64,000 nt of DNA. It comes from Rhodobacteraceae bacterium NBU2976 (lineage in GTDB: Bacteria > Pseudomonadota > Alphaproteobacteria > Rhodobacterales > Rhodobacteraceae). Location of the stretch: assembly GCA_023630215.1 (NCBI GenBank), contig JALPRQ010000001.1, forward strand, positions 1,488,001 through 1,552,000, in the 5' to 3' direction. A program made the position numbers and the translations under genes. The first letter of the stretch is position 1. Every line of letters starts with the position of its first letter. Shown piece by piece: positions 8,228 to 16,369 of this stretch. The notes beneath the pieces are model-generated. The model had not been told where the DNA came from and made no database searches. It was given only the letters and a program-made list of their open reading frames with translations.

Positions 8228-9018
8228 TCGGTATCTCCGGCGTGAATGAGAAGGGATTGGATACGTAAGTCGAATTCGGGACTGTCGAACAGCCCGTCGT
8301 GACCCTTGCCTTGATAAATCTCGCGGGTGACGTCGCGACCAGTGTCGGACAAGGCCAGAGCGAGGGTTTCCGAGTGATGAACCGGGATAACCCTATCGTC
8401 GTCACCATGCAGGATATAGATCGGCGCGTCGACCGCGCTGAGTGCGATCATGTTGTCATAATCTTCGGTCAACATAGCGCGGGGCACTTTGTAACCCATC
8501 TCCACAGCAACATTATAAAGTGAATCAAAAGGCGCGAAGAGAATGATCTGATCCGCGTCGTAGGCTTGTGCGTAAAGTGATCCGACGGCTGAACCCAACG
8601 AATATCCAAATATCGTCACCGAGTCGTAATCCTGCGTCTCGACCCAAGCGTTGAACGTGGGGAGGGTGGCTTCTATCGTGGCTTTAGACGGGGAGCGATC
8701 ATCGCCGCCATAGCCCGGATATTCAACGACGAGAGTGTCGTAACCGAGCTTCGCAAGATGATTTGCCCCCAGAAAACGCCAATTGCAGGCGGACCCGGCA
8801 TTGCCATGAAAAAACACGACCAAATGATCACCTTTGGCAGGGGTGAAAAGCGCACGTTCGGTTCCGATGGTTAACAGATGCGTCGGTGACGGCAGCGTAC
8901 AATCCGCCAGATCCCGGTCGTCCGGGAAATAGATCAGCCGTGTTTGAAACGCGAACAGACCGGTCAGACCTGATACGAGAATGGCAATAGCAAAGAATAT
9001 GAAGGCGCGCGTTTTCAT
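8224..9018 (-). CDS. Membrane-anchored alpha/beta hydrolase (BEM46/ABHD13-like)
   Basis: 264-residue serine hydrolase with one N-terminal hydrophobic anchor (about residues 3-22), so probably acting at or outside the inner membrane. The oxyanion HGNAGSA motif, nucleophile elbow GYSLGS, acid in LHGDDDRVIP and histidine in GKGHDGLF form a complete catalytic triad as in the BEM46/ABHD13 group. Substrates of this group are poorly defined. The start at 9018 puts the hydrophobic anchor at the N-terminus; the upstream in-frame ATG at 9066 adds 16 polar residues. Its stop overlaps the next gene's start (ATGA). Confidence 0.82.
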   Translation of the reverse strand: MKTRAFIFFAIAILVSGLTGLFAFQTRLIYFPDDRDLADCTLPSPTHLLTIGTERALFTPAKGDHLVVFFHGNAGSACNWRFLGANHLAKLGYDTLVVEYPGYGGDDRSPSKATIEATLPTFNAWVETQDYDSVTIFGYSLGSAVGSLYAQAYDADQIILFAPFDSLYNVAVEMGYKVPRAMLTEDYDNMIALSAVDAPIYILHGDDDRVIPVHHSETLALALSDTGRDVTREIYQGKGHDGLFDSPEFDLRIQSLLIHAGDTE

Positions 9019-9137
9019 GGTGGTATCCGTGCCCGCAAAAATGGCGGTTTCAGAGGGGTGTTGCAACCGCTAAAAAGCGGTTCACAGGTTTACACCAGTG
9101 CAATCCAAACGATAACCTGCACCAAAAAGGAAACTTT

Positions 9138-10916
9138 ATGGACACCGCACTTTTACTGGCAATTATCGGGGCACTTGGTGTGGGGTCGCAATGGCTGGCC
9201 TGGCGTCTGCAATTGCCAGCCATCGTTTTGATGCTTGTCGTGGGTCTGCTGGCCGGACCGGTTACCGGTTGGATCAACCCCGAGCGGGAGTTTGGTGATC
9301 TGTTCCGACCACTGGTTTCAGTTGCGGTGGCGCTGATCCTGTTTGAAGGGGGAATTACCCTGAATTTCAAAGCCTTACGGGATGCCGGTCCGGCGGTCAG
9401 TCGGCTTGTATTCCTTGGGGGGCCATTGGTGTGGATCGCGTCCTCACTGGTTGCCCATTATGCTGGTGGATTGTCACTGGAGACGGCTATCATTTTTGGC
9501 GGCGTGTTGGTGGTGACGGGACCAACCGTGGTGACGCCATTGTTGCGACAGGCGCGGTTAGATCGGCGCCCGTCGGAAATCTTGCGGTGGGAGGCAATCG
9601 TCAACGATCCACTTGGGGCACTTGCGGCTGTATTTGCCTTTGAGATTGCACTGTTCCTTCATGGAGAGGGGACGTTTGCCATCACCGCCGGGCATCTTGT
9701 GCTGGGAATCGTGTTGGCGACGATTGTTGGATATGTTGCAGGGCGCGGGCTGGTGTTTGCATTTAGCCGCGGTCATGTGCCCGAATATATGAAAGTGCCT
9801 GTGTTATTGGGGCTGGTGTTGATTGTCTATGCCACCACGGATCATGTTCTTCATGAAAGCGGGTTGCTGGCGGTCACGATCATGGGGGTTGTGATTGGCA
9901 ATGCGCATCTGCCCTCGTTAGGAGAACTGCGCAGGTTCAAGGAACATGTAACGGTTTTGTTGGTGTCAGGTGTGTTTATCATGCTGGCCGCCTCGATGGA
10001 GCGGGACATGCTGTTATTGCTGAACTGGCAGACATTGGCGTTTGTGGTGTTGATCATGGTGGTTGCGCGGCCCGTGGCGGTGATGCTGGCCCTGGCATTT
10101 ACGGACCTATCATGGAAGGAACGCATTATTGTCGCGTGGATTGGTCCCCGGGGGATTGTGGCGGTCGCCGTATCGGGCTTGTTTGGAACGCGGCTTGTTG
10201 ATGCGGGGATCGAAGATGGTGCCTTGCTGGCGCCGTATGCCTTTGCGTTGGTGGCGGCAACAGTTGTCGCGCACGGATTTACAATTCGCCCCTTGGCGAA
10301 GCTTTTTGATCTGACATTGCAAGCGCCTCCCGGAGTTCTGCTGGCGGGGGGATCGGATTGGTCTGTTGCGTTGGCCAAGCTGTTGAAAGAGGCCAATGTC
10401 CCGGTTCTGGTGACTGATCGCAACTGGTTCCGTTTGCGTCGGGCGCGCCAAGAGGAAATTCCAACGTTTTATGGTGAGATATTGTCAGAAACGGCAGAGC
10501 ATACGATTGATCATAACTATTACACCTATCTGCTGGCTGTGTCGGATAATGACGATTACAATGCCTTGATCTGCACGGATTATGCACCGGAATTCGGGCG
10601 TAACAACGTGCTTCAGTTAAGTCGCTATGTGGGGTCCGAAAAGCTGTCACTACCCGAAACCATCACCGGAAGGGTACTGGCCGAGGGGATGTCCTATGAC
10701 GCGTTCAGTTCGCGTTATCGCGAGGGATGGGTGTTTCGCAAGACCGACCTAAGCGAAGAATTCACGTTGGATAATTTTCGCGAAACGCGCCCAGAGAGCA
10801 TTATTCTGGCCGTTATCAAGCCGTCAGGAACGGTAAGGTTCCTGCACAAGGATCACGCGGTCAAGATCGAGAAGACCGATGCCCTCATAAGCTTTGGACC
10901 ACCGGCAAAATCCTGA
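9138..10916 (+). CDS. NhaP-type cation:proton antiporter with C-terminal RCK-like domain
   Basis: 592-residue inner-membrane transporter of the monovalent cation:proton antiporter superfamily. Residues 1 to about 395 hold roughly 12 hydrophobic segments. They include FEGGITL, the discontinuous-helix VTGPTVV and the acidic ion-binding motif EAIVNDP, typical of CPA1 antiporters. The cytoplasmic C-terminus begins with a Rossmann-like strand (GVLLAGGSDWSVALA), followed by a TrkA-C-like end. The glycine motif of the nucleotide site is only partly kept, so nucleotide gating may be altered. It is followed by a 1-base overlap with the next gene. Cation specificity is not readable. Confidence 0.88.
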   Translation: MDTALLLAIIGALGVGSQWLAWRLQLPAIVLMLVVGLLAGPVTGWINPEREFGDLFRPLVSVAVALILFEGGITLNFKALRDAGPAVSRLVFLGGPLVWIASSLVAHYAGGLSLETAIIFGGVLVVTGPTVVTPLLRQARLDRRPSEILRWEAIVNDPLGALAAVFAFEIALFLHGEGTFAITAGHLVLGIVLATIVGYVAGRGLVFAFSRGHVPEYMKVPVLLGLVLIVYATTDHVLHESGLLAVTIMGVVIGNAHLPSLGELRRFKEHVTVLLVSGVFIMLAASMERDMLLLLNWQTLAFVVLIMVVARPVAVMLALAFTDLSWKERIIVAWIGPRGIVAVAVSGLFGTRLVDAGIEDGALLAPYAFALVAATVVAHGFTIRPLAKLFDLTLQAPPGVLLAGGSDWSVALAKLLKEANVPVLVTDRNWFRLRRARQEEIPTFYGEILSETAEHTIDHNYYTYLLAVSDNDDYNALICTDYAPEFGRNNVLQLSRYVGSEKLSLPETITGRVLAEGMSYDAFSSRYREGWVFRKTDLSEEFTLDNFRETRPESIILAVIKPSGTVRFLHKDHAVKIEKTDALISFGPPAKS

Positions 10917-11794
10917 TGCCATATCTGAGTGCGGACATAACGACCGGGCAGACCGCGACGCACCCACAGGCGATTGTCGGGATCATGCGGTTTTCGTTGG
11001 TGCTGCGGCGTGCCAACTACTTTCCGAATATCAAGGAGTTGGATTTTGAGGAACGGCTGGTGGAAATCTTTGACGAAGCGCGGTTGAAGAAACGGTTCGA
11101 GGTATTCGAGGCGATTTGCCTGCCAAGTCTGGTTGCGCAGAGCGATCAGGCGTTCAACATGATCCTGGTCACGTCAAAACTGTTACCCGCATGGGCCCAA
11201 ATGCGGTTGCATGACTTGGTAAAGGACTTGCCAAATATTTATGTAAAACCCTTTCGCCCCAAGGCCGATATCAAACGGGTGTTCAAGCGGGCGGCGTTTG
11301 AAATGCTGGACCCTGAGGCCCAGATTATCGCGACATTTCAGCTGGATGATGATGACGCCTTGGCCCAAGATTATATTGCCAAATTGCGAGCCTATCTGCG
11401 GACCGAGAATGTTGATCACGTCGTTACCTTTCGTAACGGGTTCGAGCTGTCATTGGCGCGCGACAACATGCAGTTGCGCTTTGATGATCGGGCGAAAGCT
11501 TCGGCGGGGTTGGCGTCGGTTCATCGCGGTGGTGTAGAGGATGTGAATGATATCACCACCATCTATCAATATGGCGGGCACCGGAAGGTTGACCAGAAAG
11601 CGCCTTTGTTGGTCGACGAGAGTGCTGGAATGTATTTGCAGACAGCAAACGGGTTTAACGTGTCGGGGCGCACAGCGCAGACACGGAAATCAATTCCAAT
11701 GTCAACAGAAGAGATCGTGCGGCAGCTTCACCCACACTATCCTTATTTGACCGAAAATGCGTTGCTGCGGGCAAGTTTTACCCAAGCTTCCTGA
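10916..11794 (+). CDS. Putative rhamnosyltransferase-family protein
   Basis: 292-residue cytoplasmic protein resembling the 'putative rhamnosyl transferase' family, a GT-A-like glycosyltransferase fold. Supporting features are RFSLVLR at the N-terminus, QSDQAFNMILVTS, a DxD-like acidic run in FQLDDDDALAQDYI and a conserved VDESAGMYLQTANG. The acceptor is unknown; a surface polysaccharide is the usual assumption. The stop of the antiporter overlaps the start (TGATG). An internal methionine at codon 24 (10985), before the first conserved strand, is a possible alternative start. The 3' end overlaps the convergent AlkD-like gene by 17 bases. Confidence 0.72.
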   Translation: MPYLSADITTGQTATHPQAIVGIMRFSLVLRRANYFPNIKELDFEERLVEIFDEARLKKRFEVFEAICLPSLVAQSDQAFNMILVTSKLLPAWAQMRLHDLVKDLPNIYVKPFRPKADIKRVFKRAAFEMLDPEAQIIATFQLDDDDALAQDYIAKLRAYLRTENVDHVVTFRNGFELSLARDNMQLRFDDRAKASAGLASVHRGGVEDVNDITTIYQYGGHRKVDQKAPLLVDESAGMYLQTANGFNVSGRTAQTRKSIPMSTEEIVRQLHPHYPYLTENALLRASFTQAS

Positions 11795-12446
11795 GGGCCT
11801 CACGTCGTGCGAAGGGTTTCATGGCCTCGCCATATTGGGCGATGAAGGCGCGGGTGCGATCGGGAGATTTCTCGGATAATGTGCGCAGCCACCAGCCGAT
11901 CGCTTTTTGAATGAACCAATTGTGGTCTGTGGTGTATCCGGCCGCCCATCCCAGTATTCGTTCCTGGTTCTCGATATCGGCGGGCTTGGGATTGCGGATC
12001 TTGGCCCAGGGGAGCGTCATGACAAGGGCTGCGCGACGTGTCCACATGTGATCGGAGCGGGTCCAATCCTCGACCTGATCGAGACATCGGGGATCGGCCT
12101 GTAGACGTTTCTCGCCAGCTTTGGAGGCGTGGTCGGCGATGGCCCAACCATCAAAAGCCGGAACCCAGCCTTGGATTTCGGCCCATACTTCGGTGTCGTT
12201 TTGCATTCGTGCTTGGGTAAGGAGTTTTGCGGCGGCGATGCAGGCTTCGAATACCCGACTGCTCCACAAATCATGGGCGATTTGCAGCCGTAGTTCAGGG
12301 GTGGCGTCGGCTTTCCATCCTTTGACCAACTGATCTATATCGCCGTTCGAGACGCCGAGCACCGGTCGGGTCGTTTTGTGATAGGCGACCATTTCCCCAG
12401 CTTTTGCCCGGTTTTCAAGGGCCGCGATTTGTTGAAGCGGGGTCAT
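11778..12446 (-). CDS. AlkD-like DNA alkylation repair HEAT-repeat protein
   Basis: 222-residue all-helical protein of the DNA alkylation repair (AlkC/AlkD) family, whose members excise alkylated bases with a HEAT-like superhelix. Conserved family features include HDLWSSRVFE, the central aromatic/acidic region (WAIADHASK, WTRSDHMWTRRAALV) and DHNWFIQKAIGWWLRTLSEKSP near the C-terminus. Length is typical. Translation is coupled to glmU by a four-base overlap, an arrangement with no obvious functional meaning. Confidence 0.85.
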   Translation of the reverse strand: MTPLQQIAALENRAKAGEMVAYHKTTRPVLGVSNGDIDQLVKGWKADATPELRLQIAHDLWSSRVFEACIAAAKLLTQARMQNDTEVWAEIQGWVPAFDGWAIADHASKAGEKRLQADPRCLDQVEDWTRSDHMWTRRAALVMTLPWAKIRNPKPADIENQERILGWAAGYTTDHNWFIQKAIGWWLRTLSEKSPDRTRAFIAQYGEAMKPFARREALRKLG

Positions 12447-13783
12447 TTTCCTTTAGCGGCGCGAAGCCGATCCATCACGCGCTTACCAAGGCCGGGTTTG
12501 TTAATTTGTCGGGCGCGGGCGATGGCCATATCCTCGGCCGGGACATTTTCGGTAATCACTGACCCGGTTGCGATAAAAGCATTGTCCCCGACGCTGACCG
12601 GTGCCACCAATGCCGAGTTGGAACCGATGAATACATTTTTGCCGATGTCGGTGAAATGCTTGTTCACGCCGTCATAATTGCAAAAAATTGTGCCCGCCCC
12701 GATATTTGTCCCTTCGCCGACACGGGCGTCGCCGACATAGGTAAAGTGGTTCACTTTGGCGTTCTCTTCAATCTGGGCCGCTTTGATTTCCACGAAATTG
12801 CCAATTTTCGCGCCATTCCCCAGCTCGGCCCCTGGGCGCAGGCGTGCATAGGGGCCAACCACACACCCTTTGGAGACGTGACAGGATTCCAGATGCGAAA
12901 AAGCGCGGATATGTGCCCCGGTTTCGATAGTGACGCCCGGACCAAAATAGATATTGGGTTCCAAAACAACGTCGCGCCCGATGACCGTATCAAATGCAAA
13001 ACGCACACTGTCGGGGGCTTCGAGAGTTATGCCGTTATCAAGCGCAGATAAACGGGCACGGGATTGGAAGGCGGCTTCGGCAATCGCAAGGTCCTGACGG
13101 GAATTCACGCCGAGAGTTTCGGATTCCGCGCAACGGATCACCCGACAATCCAGCCCCCGGTTGCGCGCGATACCCACGATTGATGTCAGATAGAGTTCAC
13201 CCGCAGCATTATCTGATGTGACGTCGGCCAGTAGGCTGAACAACACGGTCCCATCGACACACATGACCCCGGAATTGCATAATGTGACGCGTTTTTGATC
13301 TTCGGTCGCGTCTTTGGCTTCGACGATTTGTTGAAGCTGGTCGCCATTCACGATCAGGCGGCCATAGCCCCCGGGATTTTGGGCGTCGAATCCAAGAACA
13401 GTAACAGCCGCGCCGTTGTCATAGGCGGTGCGCATGTTTTGCAGGGTATCAGGCTGGAGGAGGGGGGTGTCGCCAAACAGTACAAATATCGGCCCGGTAA
13501 AGTCCGCGAGTGCATCTGCGGTTTGCAAGACAGCATGTCCGGTGCCGTTTTGCTGCGTCTGCCAGATAATTTCGACGTCAGGGTCGAAGGCTTTGGCCGA
13601 GGCGGCAACCTGATCTCCGCCATGCCCAACCACAACAAGGGTTTTTTTTGCGTCAATGTCGGTGGCGCGCGACATGGCATGCCAGACAAGGGGAGCGCCT
13701 GCCAGCTTGTGGAGGACCTTGGGCGTATCCGAATTCATGCGCGTGCCTTGCCCTGCAGCAAGGATGATGAGTGCTGTGCTCAC
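12443..13783 (-). CDS. glmU: Bifunctional GlmU (UDP-N-acetylglucosamine pyrophosphorylase / glucosamine-1-phosphate acetyltransferase)
   Basis: 446-residue cytoplasmic enzyme that makes UDP-GlcNAc for peptidoglycan and LPS. The N-terminal nucleotidyltransferase has LAAGQGTRMNSDTPKVLHKLAG and the substrate loops QQNGTGHAV and PGGYGR. The C-terminal half is a left-handed beta helix with hexapeptide repeats (for example GCVVGPYARLRPGAELG, VNHFTYVGDARVG, GAGTIFCNYDG) carrying acetyltransferase activity. Length and domain order match the family. A stretch of 96 bases upstream separates it from the Anbu operon and should hold its promoter. Confidence 0.97.
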   Translation of the reverse strand: MSTALIILAAGQGTRMNSDTPKVLHKLAGAPLVWHAMSRATDIDAKKTLVVVGHGGDQVAASAKAFDPDVEIIWQTQQNGTGHAVLQTADALADFTGPIFVLFGDTPLLQPDTLQNMRTAYDNGAAVTVLGFDAQNPGGYGRLIVNGDQLQQIVEAKDATEDQKRVTLCNSGVMCVDGTVLFSLLADVTSDNAAGELYLTSIVGIARNRGLDCRVIRCAESETLGVNSRQDLAIAEAAFQSRARLSALDNGITLEAPDSVRFAFDTVIGRDVVLEPNIYFGPGVTIETGAHIRAFSHLESCHVSKGCVVGPYARLRPGAELGNGAKIGNFVEIKAAQIEENAKVNHFTYVGDARVGEGTNIGAGTIFCNYDGVNKHFTDIGKNVFIGSNSALVAPVSVGDNAFIATGSVITENVPAEDMAIARARQINKPGLGKRVMDRLRAAKGK

Positions 13784-13879
13784 GTTTCAGCCTCCGAACT
13801 TTTGGGTCTTGTATCAGCCACGGGGTAACCACAAAAGGTCAATATTCGCCACGATTTGTGACAGGCTGTAACGGAAGAG

Positions 13880-14614
13880 CTAGTCGAAATGGAATGCCGG
13901 CAGACTTTCAAGCGCAGCTTTGAGGGCTTCGCCCCAATTCTGCGATACAGTCGTATAATAAGGGTCGTCCGCTTCCATCCGCCATGATCTGCCCAGTCTA
14001 TAACTGTCCTTTTCGATGATCTGAATGTCGAAGGGCGGGCTGACGGACAGGTTGGCCTTGACAGTAGAGTCAAAACTGACGGTCAACAATTTGATGGCAT
14101 CTTCGACGCTCATGTCTGGATCATAGGCGCGTACCAGAATAGGGCGACCATATTTGGTTTCGCCGATTTGGAAGAATGGCGTGTCGTTTCCGGCCTCGAT
14201 AAAATTGCCCTCGGGGTAGATCAGGAACAGGCGCGGTGCGCCGCCTTTGATCTGACCGCCGAGGATTATTGTCGCGTTAAAGGTGGAGTCCGCTTTTTGT
14301 CCAGTTTCGGCCTGACGCGCGATAACCTCGCGCAGGGTATCTGCGACGATTTGTGCAGCCTGAAAGGTCGACGGCGCCTGTAACAGATAGGGGATACGTT
14401 CATCCGCGGATTTGTTCCGCTCCTCAAGAAGTGAGATCACCGCCTGAGTTGTGGCAAGATTGCCCGCGGTTAGCAGCGTAATCACACGCTCTCCCGGAAT
14501 TTCCCAGCTGTGCATTTTGCGAAATACAGAAATGTTGTCCAAACCGGCATTGGTGCGAGTATCGGACATGAAAATCAGCCCGTGCTTCAAGTTTAAACCG
14601 ACGCAATATGTCAT
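13880..14614 (-). CDS. Anbu proteasome-like peptidase
   Basis: 244-residue Ntn hydrolase of the Anbu ('ancestral beta subunit') family, relatives of HslV and 20S proteasome beta subunits that assemble into open ring or helical particles. After removal of Met1, Thr2 would be the N-terminal nucleophile. The catalytic aspartate (D18, in FMSDTRT) and lysine (K33) follow at the spacing expected for the proteasome triad. The family-specific C-terminal half is present (FFQIGETKYGRPIL, VSFDSTVKANLSV). It is the last gene of a four-gene operon with transglutaminase-like, alpha-E and ATP-grasp proteins, the standard Anbu setting. The natural substrate is unknown. Confidence 0.93.
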   Translation of the reverse strand: MTYCVGLNLKHGLIFMSDTRTNAGLDNISVFRKMHSWEIPGERVITLLTAGNLATTQAVISLLEERNKSADERIPYLLQAPSTFQAAQIVADTLREVIARQAETGQKADSTFNATIILGGQIKGGAPRLFLIYPEGNFIEAGNDTPFFQIGETKYGRPILVRAYDPDMSVEDAIKLLTVSFDSTVKANLSVSPPFDIQIIEKDSYRLGRSWRMEADDPYYTTVSQNWGEALKAALESLPAFHFD

Positions 14615-14626
14615 CGGAGACCTTTG

Positions 14627-15424
14627 TTACTGTTGTGCGACCATAATCTGGACAGACAGCGACTCGCCAGTTCCGCCCAATCTGGTTCCCGTTATAGGGG
14701 CTGCTTCGGGATAGTCCAATCCTGTCGCAACGCGAACATAACGAATATCTGGGGAAATGCCGTTCGATATGTCAAACCCGACCCAACCCAGATCGGGCAC
14801 AAAGGCCTCGGCCCATGCGTGCGAGGCGTCCTGATCCACGCGGTCGTCAAGCATCAGGTAGCCAGATACATAGCGTGCAGGGATGCGCATCTCGCGTGCA
14901 CAGGCGATGAAGACATGAGCGTGATCCTGGCAGACTCCGACGCCATGGGTCAGTACATCCTCGGCGGTCCAACCGGGGTGAGATGTACCGATTTCATATT
15001 TTGCCGCGTCAAGAATAGATGTCGAAAGCGCATGCAATCGGGCGAGCGGAGTCGCTTCATTGATATCCTTGATCAAGTTCTTGCAAAGTGGACCCGCGCG
15101 TGTCAGCGGGGTGGCACGCAGATAAAGCCAAAGCGGGGCAAAACCGCGATGGGGTCCGAGCACACCGTGCGTTTCGTGCACTTCCACAGTGCCATTGCTT
15201 TCGATTGTGACGTCAGTCGCGTCCCTGTCAAAGCTGACAAGTTCGACAACGTTGTTGTGGTGGTCATGATAACTGAGCTCTTTTTGCCCGCCGGTGATAT
15301 GGGTTTCCCACGAGACGATCGTTTGCTGCTGTGTCGTTTTCGGCGTCTTGCGCAATTGTTGAAGCCCATAATAGACCGGGGCGTCGAACTGGTAGCGGCT
15401 TGTATGGCGGATGTTGAGGCGCAT
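14627..15424 (-). CDS. Transglutaminase-like cysteine peptidase of the Anbu operon
   Basis: 265-residue protein with an N-terminal beta domain (MRLNIRHTSRYQFDAPV, the bacterial transglutaminase-like N-domain) and a transglutaminase/peptidase core. The catalytic cysteine lies in GVCQDHAHVFIACAR, the histidine in DASHAWAEAF and the aspartate in VGFDISNG, giving an intact Cys-His-Asp triad. Relatives act as peptidases or amide-bond-handling enzymes. It starts two bases from the alpha-E gene stop and ends 12 bases before Anbu, consistent with one transcript. Confidence 0.92.
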   Translation of the reverse strand: MRLNIRHTSRYQFDAPVYYGLQQLRKTPKTTQQQTIVSWETHITGGQKELSYHDHHNNVVELVSFDRDATDVTIESNGTVEVHETHGVLGPHRGFAPLWLYLRATPLTRAGPLCKNLIKDINEATPLARLHALSTSILDAAKYEIGTSHPGWTAEDVLTHGVGVCQDHAHVFIACAREMRIPARYVSGYLMLDDRVDQDASHAWAEAFVPDLGWVGFDISNGISPDIRYVRVATGLDYPEAAPITGTRLGGTGESLSVQIMVAQQ

Positions 15425-15426
15425 GA

Positions 15427-16368
15427 TTATTCGTAAAACCGAAAATCGATTTCGATCTGCCGCGAAAGTTTTGCGATCTTGGCCAACGTGTCTTGGGTGA
15501 ATTCGTGAAGTCCTTGATCAAAAATGTCATCGATGGGCCGCGATAACGGACCTGAGACCAAGTCTTCGGCCATGGTTATGGACGGTTTGTCCGAGCCGTG
15601 TGTGTTTTCAAGATAATGTAGGTTTTCACGCAATTTGTTGGCGCAAAAGGCCAGACTGCGCGGCATGCGACGATCAAGGATCAGGAATTGGGCGATGTCG
15701 CGCGGGCTGGTGGCGCTGCCATATTCCATGCGAAACCCACCATTTGCGGACAAGGAACGCAGGATTGTGTCCCACTGCACATTGTCAATGCTGGAACCAA
15801 CGCTCATCATTGACGGGAGCAGGACATAATATTTTACGTCCAGAATACGTGCGGTATTGTCGGCACGTTCGATGAAGGTGCCAAGTCGGGCGAAGTCGTA
15901 AATGTCATTTCGCAGCATAGTCCCATGGGTAGCGCCGCGCACGAGTGCAGCACGCTGCCGGACAAGACCCAGCACATTGGGCAGGTCGCGTTCCGTGACT
16001 TTACGCGTGAGATGTTTGGTTGCCTCCATATAGCAGCCATTTGTTGCTTCCCAGACATCATGGGTCAGCGCGGTGCGCACAAGCCGGGCGTTTTGCCGCG
16101 CATTGCGGATCACGCTTTGAACAGAGGAGCTGTTATTGAGATCCCGCAGCAGCCAGTCAATGACCGTGTCACCGGCGTAACTGTCGTAATGTTGATCATA
16201 CCCACTGATAACACCTGCTGTCTGAAGGATAGAACGCCATTCGTCGGATGTGTCTCCAAGTCGGGTCAGAGCAATACGTTGCCCGGTTTCCACAAGTCGC
16301 GAGGTATTTTCTGCACGTTCCAGCGAACGATACATCCAGAAAATGCCATTTGCGGTTTTGCCAAGCAT
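15427..16368 (-). CDS. Alpha-E domain protein of the ATP-grasp/Anbu operon
   Basis: 313-residue all-helical protein of the alpha-E family (DUF403). The N-terminal MLGKTANGIFWMYRSLERAENTSRLVE and central GTFIERADNTARILDVKYYVLLPS segments are the characteristic repeated motifs with conserved Arg/Glu pairs. The family always travels with circularly permuted ATP-grasp proteins and is thought to assist a peptide-ligase or amidoligase reaction; no biochemical role is established. Spacing to both neighbours is 1-2 bases. Confidence 0.93.
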   Translation of the reverse strand: MLGKTANGIFWMYRSLERAENTSRLVETGQRIALTRLGDTSDEWRSILQTAGVISGYDQHYDSYAGDTVIDWLLRDLNNSSSVQSVIRNARQNARLVRTALTHDVWEATNGCYMEATKHLTRKVTERDLPNVLGLVRQRAALVRGATHGTMLRNDIYDFARLGTFIERADNTARILDVKYYVLLPSMMSVGSSIDNVQWDTILRSLSANGGFRMEYGSATSPRDIAQFLILDRRMPRSLAFCANKLRENLHYLENTHGSDKPSITMAEDLVSGPLSRPIDDIFDQGLHEFTQDTLAKIAKLSRQIEIDFRFYE

Positions 16369-16369
16369 T

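Noticed and set aside
9851-10423. 190-residue minus-strand ORF rich in Ser/Thr/Asn
   Set aside because: Antisense shadow of the antiporter gene, with composition typical of reversed membrane-protein codons.
14624-15436. 270-residue plus-strand ORF
   Set aside because: Exactly antisense to the transglutaminase-like gene, which has catalytic motifs and operon context; this frame has none.
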